A DNA stretch of 7,226 nt from contig USIY01000112.1 of assembly GCA_900554845.1 (NCBI GenBank), positions 1 through 7,226 of the forward strand, in the 5' to 3' direction. The notes beneath the pieces are model-generated. The model was not told where the DNA came from. It did no database searches and saw only the letters and a program-made list of their open reading frames with translations. Shown in pieces: positions 6,892-7,226 of the stretch; position 1 is the first letter of the stretch; each line of letters starts with the position of its first letter. The DNA comes from an uncultured Bacteroidales bacterium. Its GTDB lineage: Bacteria; Bacteroidota; Bacteroidia; Bacteroidales; Muribaculaceae. A program made the translations under genes and the position numbers.

Positions 6892-6901
6892 TAAATAGAG
6901 A

Positions 6902-7226
6902 TTAAAGTTCCATATTCTGAGTAGGCACAACGGCCCACTTCAGTATCTGGAAGCGCATGGCCATATAGTAAGCCTGCGTGTCTGCCGGAGGAACTATAGG
7001 AGTGTCGGGACCGGCTATACCGGTGGCCAGACCGGTCACTGAGGTCACGTTGATATTGTAAATATGGTTACGGACCATACCGAAATCACCTACATGCACA
7101 TTCGCCCAGTTGAATTCCGCACCTTCAACCTTGTTTGGGTTACCGGCACGATACCATCCAAGATGACGGACTGGAATGTTGAAGAAGCCCTTGCCGGCGT
7201 TGTAATATACGGCGTAACCCACTTGA
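6902..7226 (-). CDS. Mfa1-type major fimbrillin, C-terminal part (5' end outside window)
   Basis: Only the last ~107 residues are present. The frame is open to the right edge, and the GTG at 7222-7220 is an internal valine rather than a start. Seen: a strand-rich segment with HLGWYRAGNP, then GDFGMVRNHIYNINVTSVTG followed by LATGI, a proline-rich linker (PDTPIVPPAD) and a final strand ending ILKWAVVPTQNMEL before TAA. The VRNHIYNINV block and a closing strand of the type ILxWxVVxxxxxL are characteristic of Mfa1/FimA-like type V pilins. In that family the C-terminal strand serves in strand exchange between shaft subunits at the cell surface. The gene precedes an Mfa2-type anchor gene on the same strand, the usual mfa1-mfa2 order. 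The N-terminal lipobox and the protease-processed propeptide cannot be seen. A minor fimbrillin paralogue remains possible because most of the gene is missing. Confidence 0.85.
   Translation of the reverse strand, partial: QVGYAVYYNAGKGFFNIPVRHLGWYRAGNPNKVEGAEFNWANVHVGDFGMVRNHIYNINVTSVTGLATGIAGPDTPIVPPADTQAYYMAMRFQILKWAVVPTQNMEL

Noticed and set aside
6838..6901. Separate promoter for the anchor gene
   Set aside because: No convincing Bacteroidota -7 (TAnnTTTG) and -33 (TTTG) pair with proper spacing is visible. Readthrough from the fimbrillin promoter is more likely.
6838..6930. 31-residue N-terminal extension of the anchor protein from the ATG at 6930
   Set aside because: It overlaps the end of the fimbrillin gene and puts the lipoprotein signal peptide inside the protein. 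The ATG at 6837 gives a correct signal.
7220..7222. GTG as the start of the rightmost gene
   Set aside because: The frame continues upstream to the window edge and the protein lacks its N-terminal domain and signal, so the codon is internal.
1..7226. CRISPR array, tRNA, rRNA, insertion sequence or invertible promoter
   Set aside because: No regularly spaced repeats, no recognisable tRNA or rRNA sequence, no transposase or recombinase frame and no pair of long inverted repeats flanking a promoter were seen. Any invertible fimbrial promoter would be beyond the right edge.

Overview
The window reads as a Bacteroidales chromosome segment, probably a gut-type Bacteroides, Parabacteroides or Muribaculaceae relative. 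It carries a type V (Mfa/Fim, Porphyromonas-style) fimbrial operon. The assignment rests on protein features typical of the order: an Mfa1-like fimbrillin tail, a FimB/Mfa2-family anchor lipoprotein, a large DUF4906-like lipoprotein and a DUF5106-like thioredoxin-fold lipoprotein. All genes lie on the minus strand, so transcription runs from high to low coordinates. The promoter and most of the first gene lie beyond the right edge.

In transcription order: (1) 7226-6902, the C-terminal ~107 residues of an Mfa1-type major fimbrillin. (2) 6901-6838, a 64-nt gap with a strong hairpin that may set major/minor subunit ratios. (3) 6837-5800, a FimB/Mfa2-family anchor lipoprotein. (4) 5800-4562, a second fimbrial-type lipoprotein of no family I can name, overlapping the anchor gene by one base (TAATG). 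(5) 4556-1101, a 1151-residue tip-like lipoprotein with a DUF4906-like core, an EF-hand-type calcium loop and two C-terminal modules resembling the Fibrobacter succinogenes major paralogous domain. (6) 1101-208, a lipoprotein with an N-terminal DUF5106-like helical part and a C-terminal thioredoxin fold with a CESC motif. It overlaps the tip gene by one base (TGATG). (7) 207-1, noncoding or gene-end DNA rich in inverted repeats, with a tandem palindromic 11-bp repeat at the left edge.

The genes plausibly work together as follows. Lipoprotein precursors are exported and moved to the cell surface. The Mfa1-like subunit polymerises into the shaft, the Mfa2-like protein anchors the base and limits length, and the 412- and 1151-residue proteins form accessory or tip parts. 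The mature tip protein has 12 cysteines besides the lipidated one, and the thioredoxin-like lipoprotein is encoded in translational-coupling distance from it. A link between the two in disulfide handling is an attractive but unproven inference. The least explained parts are the tip protein's tandem C-terminal modules, the redox gene at the operon end, the intercistronic hairpin and the folded block at 44-178.
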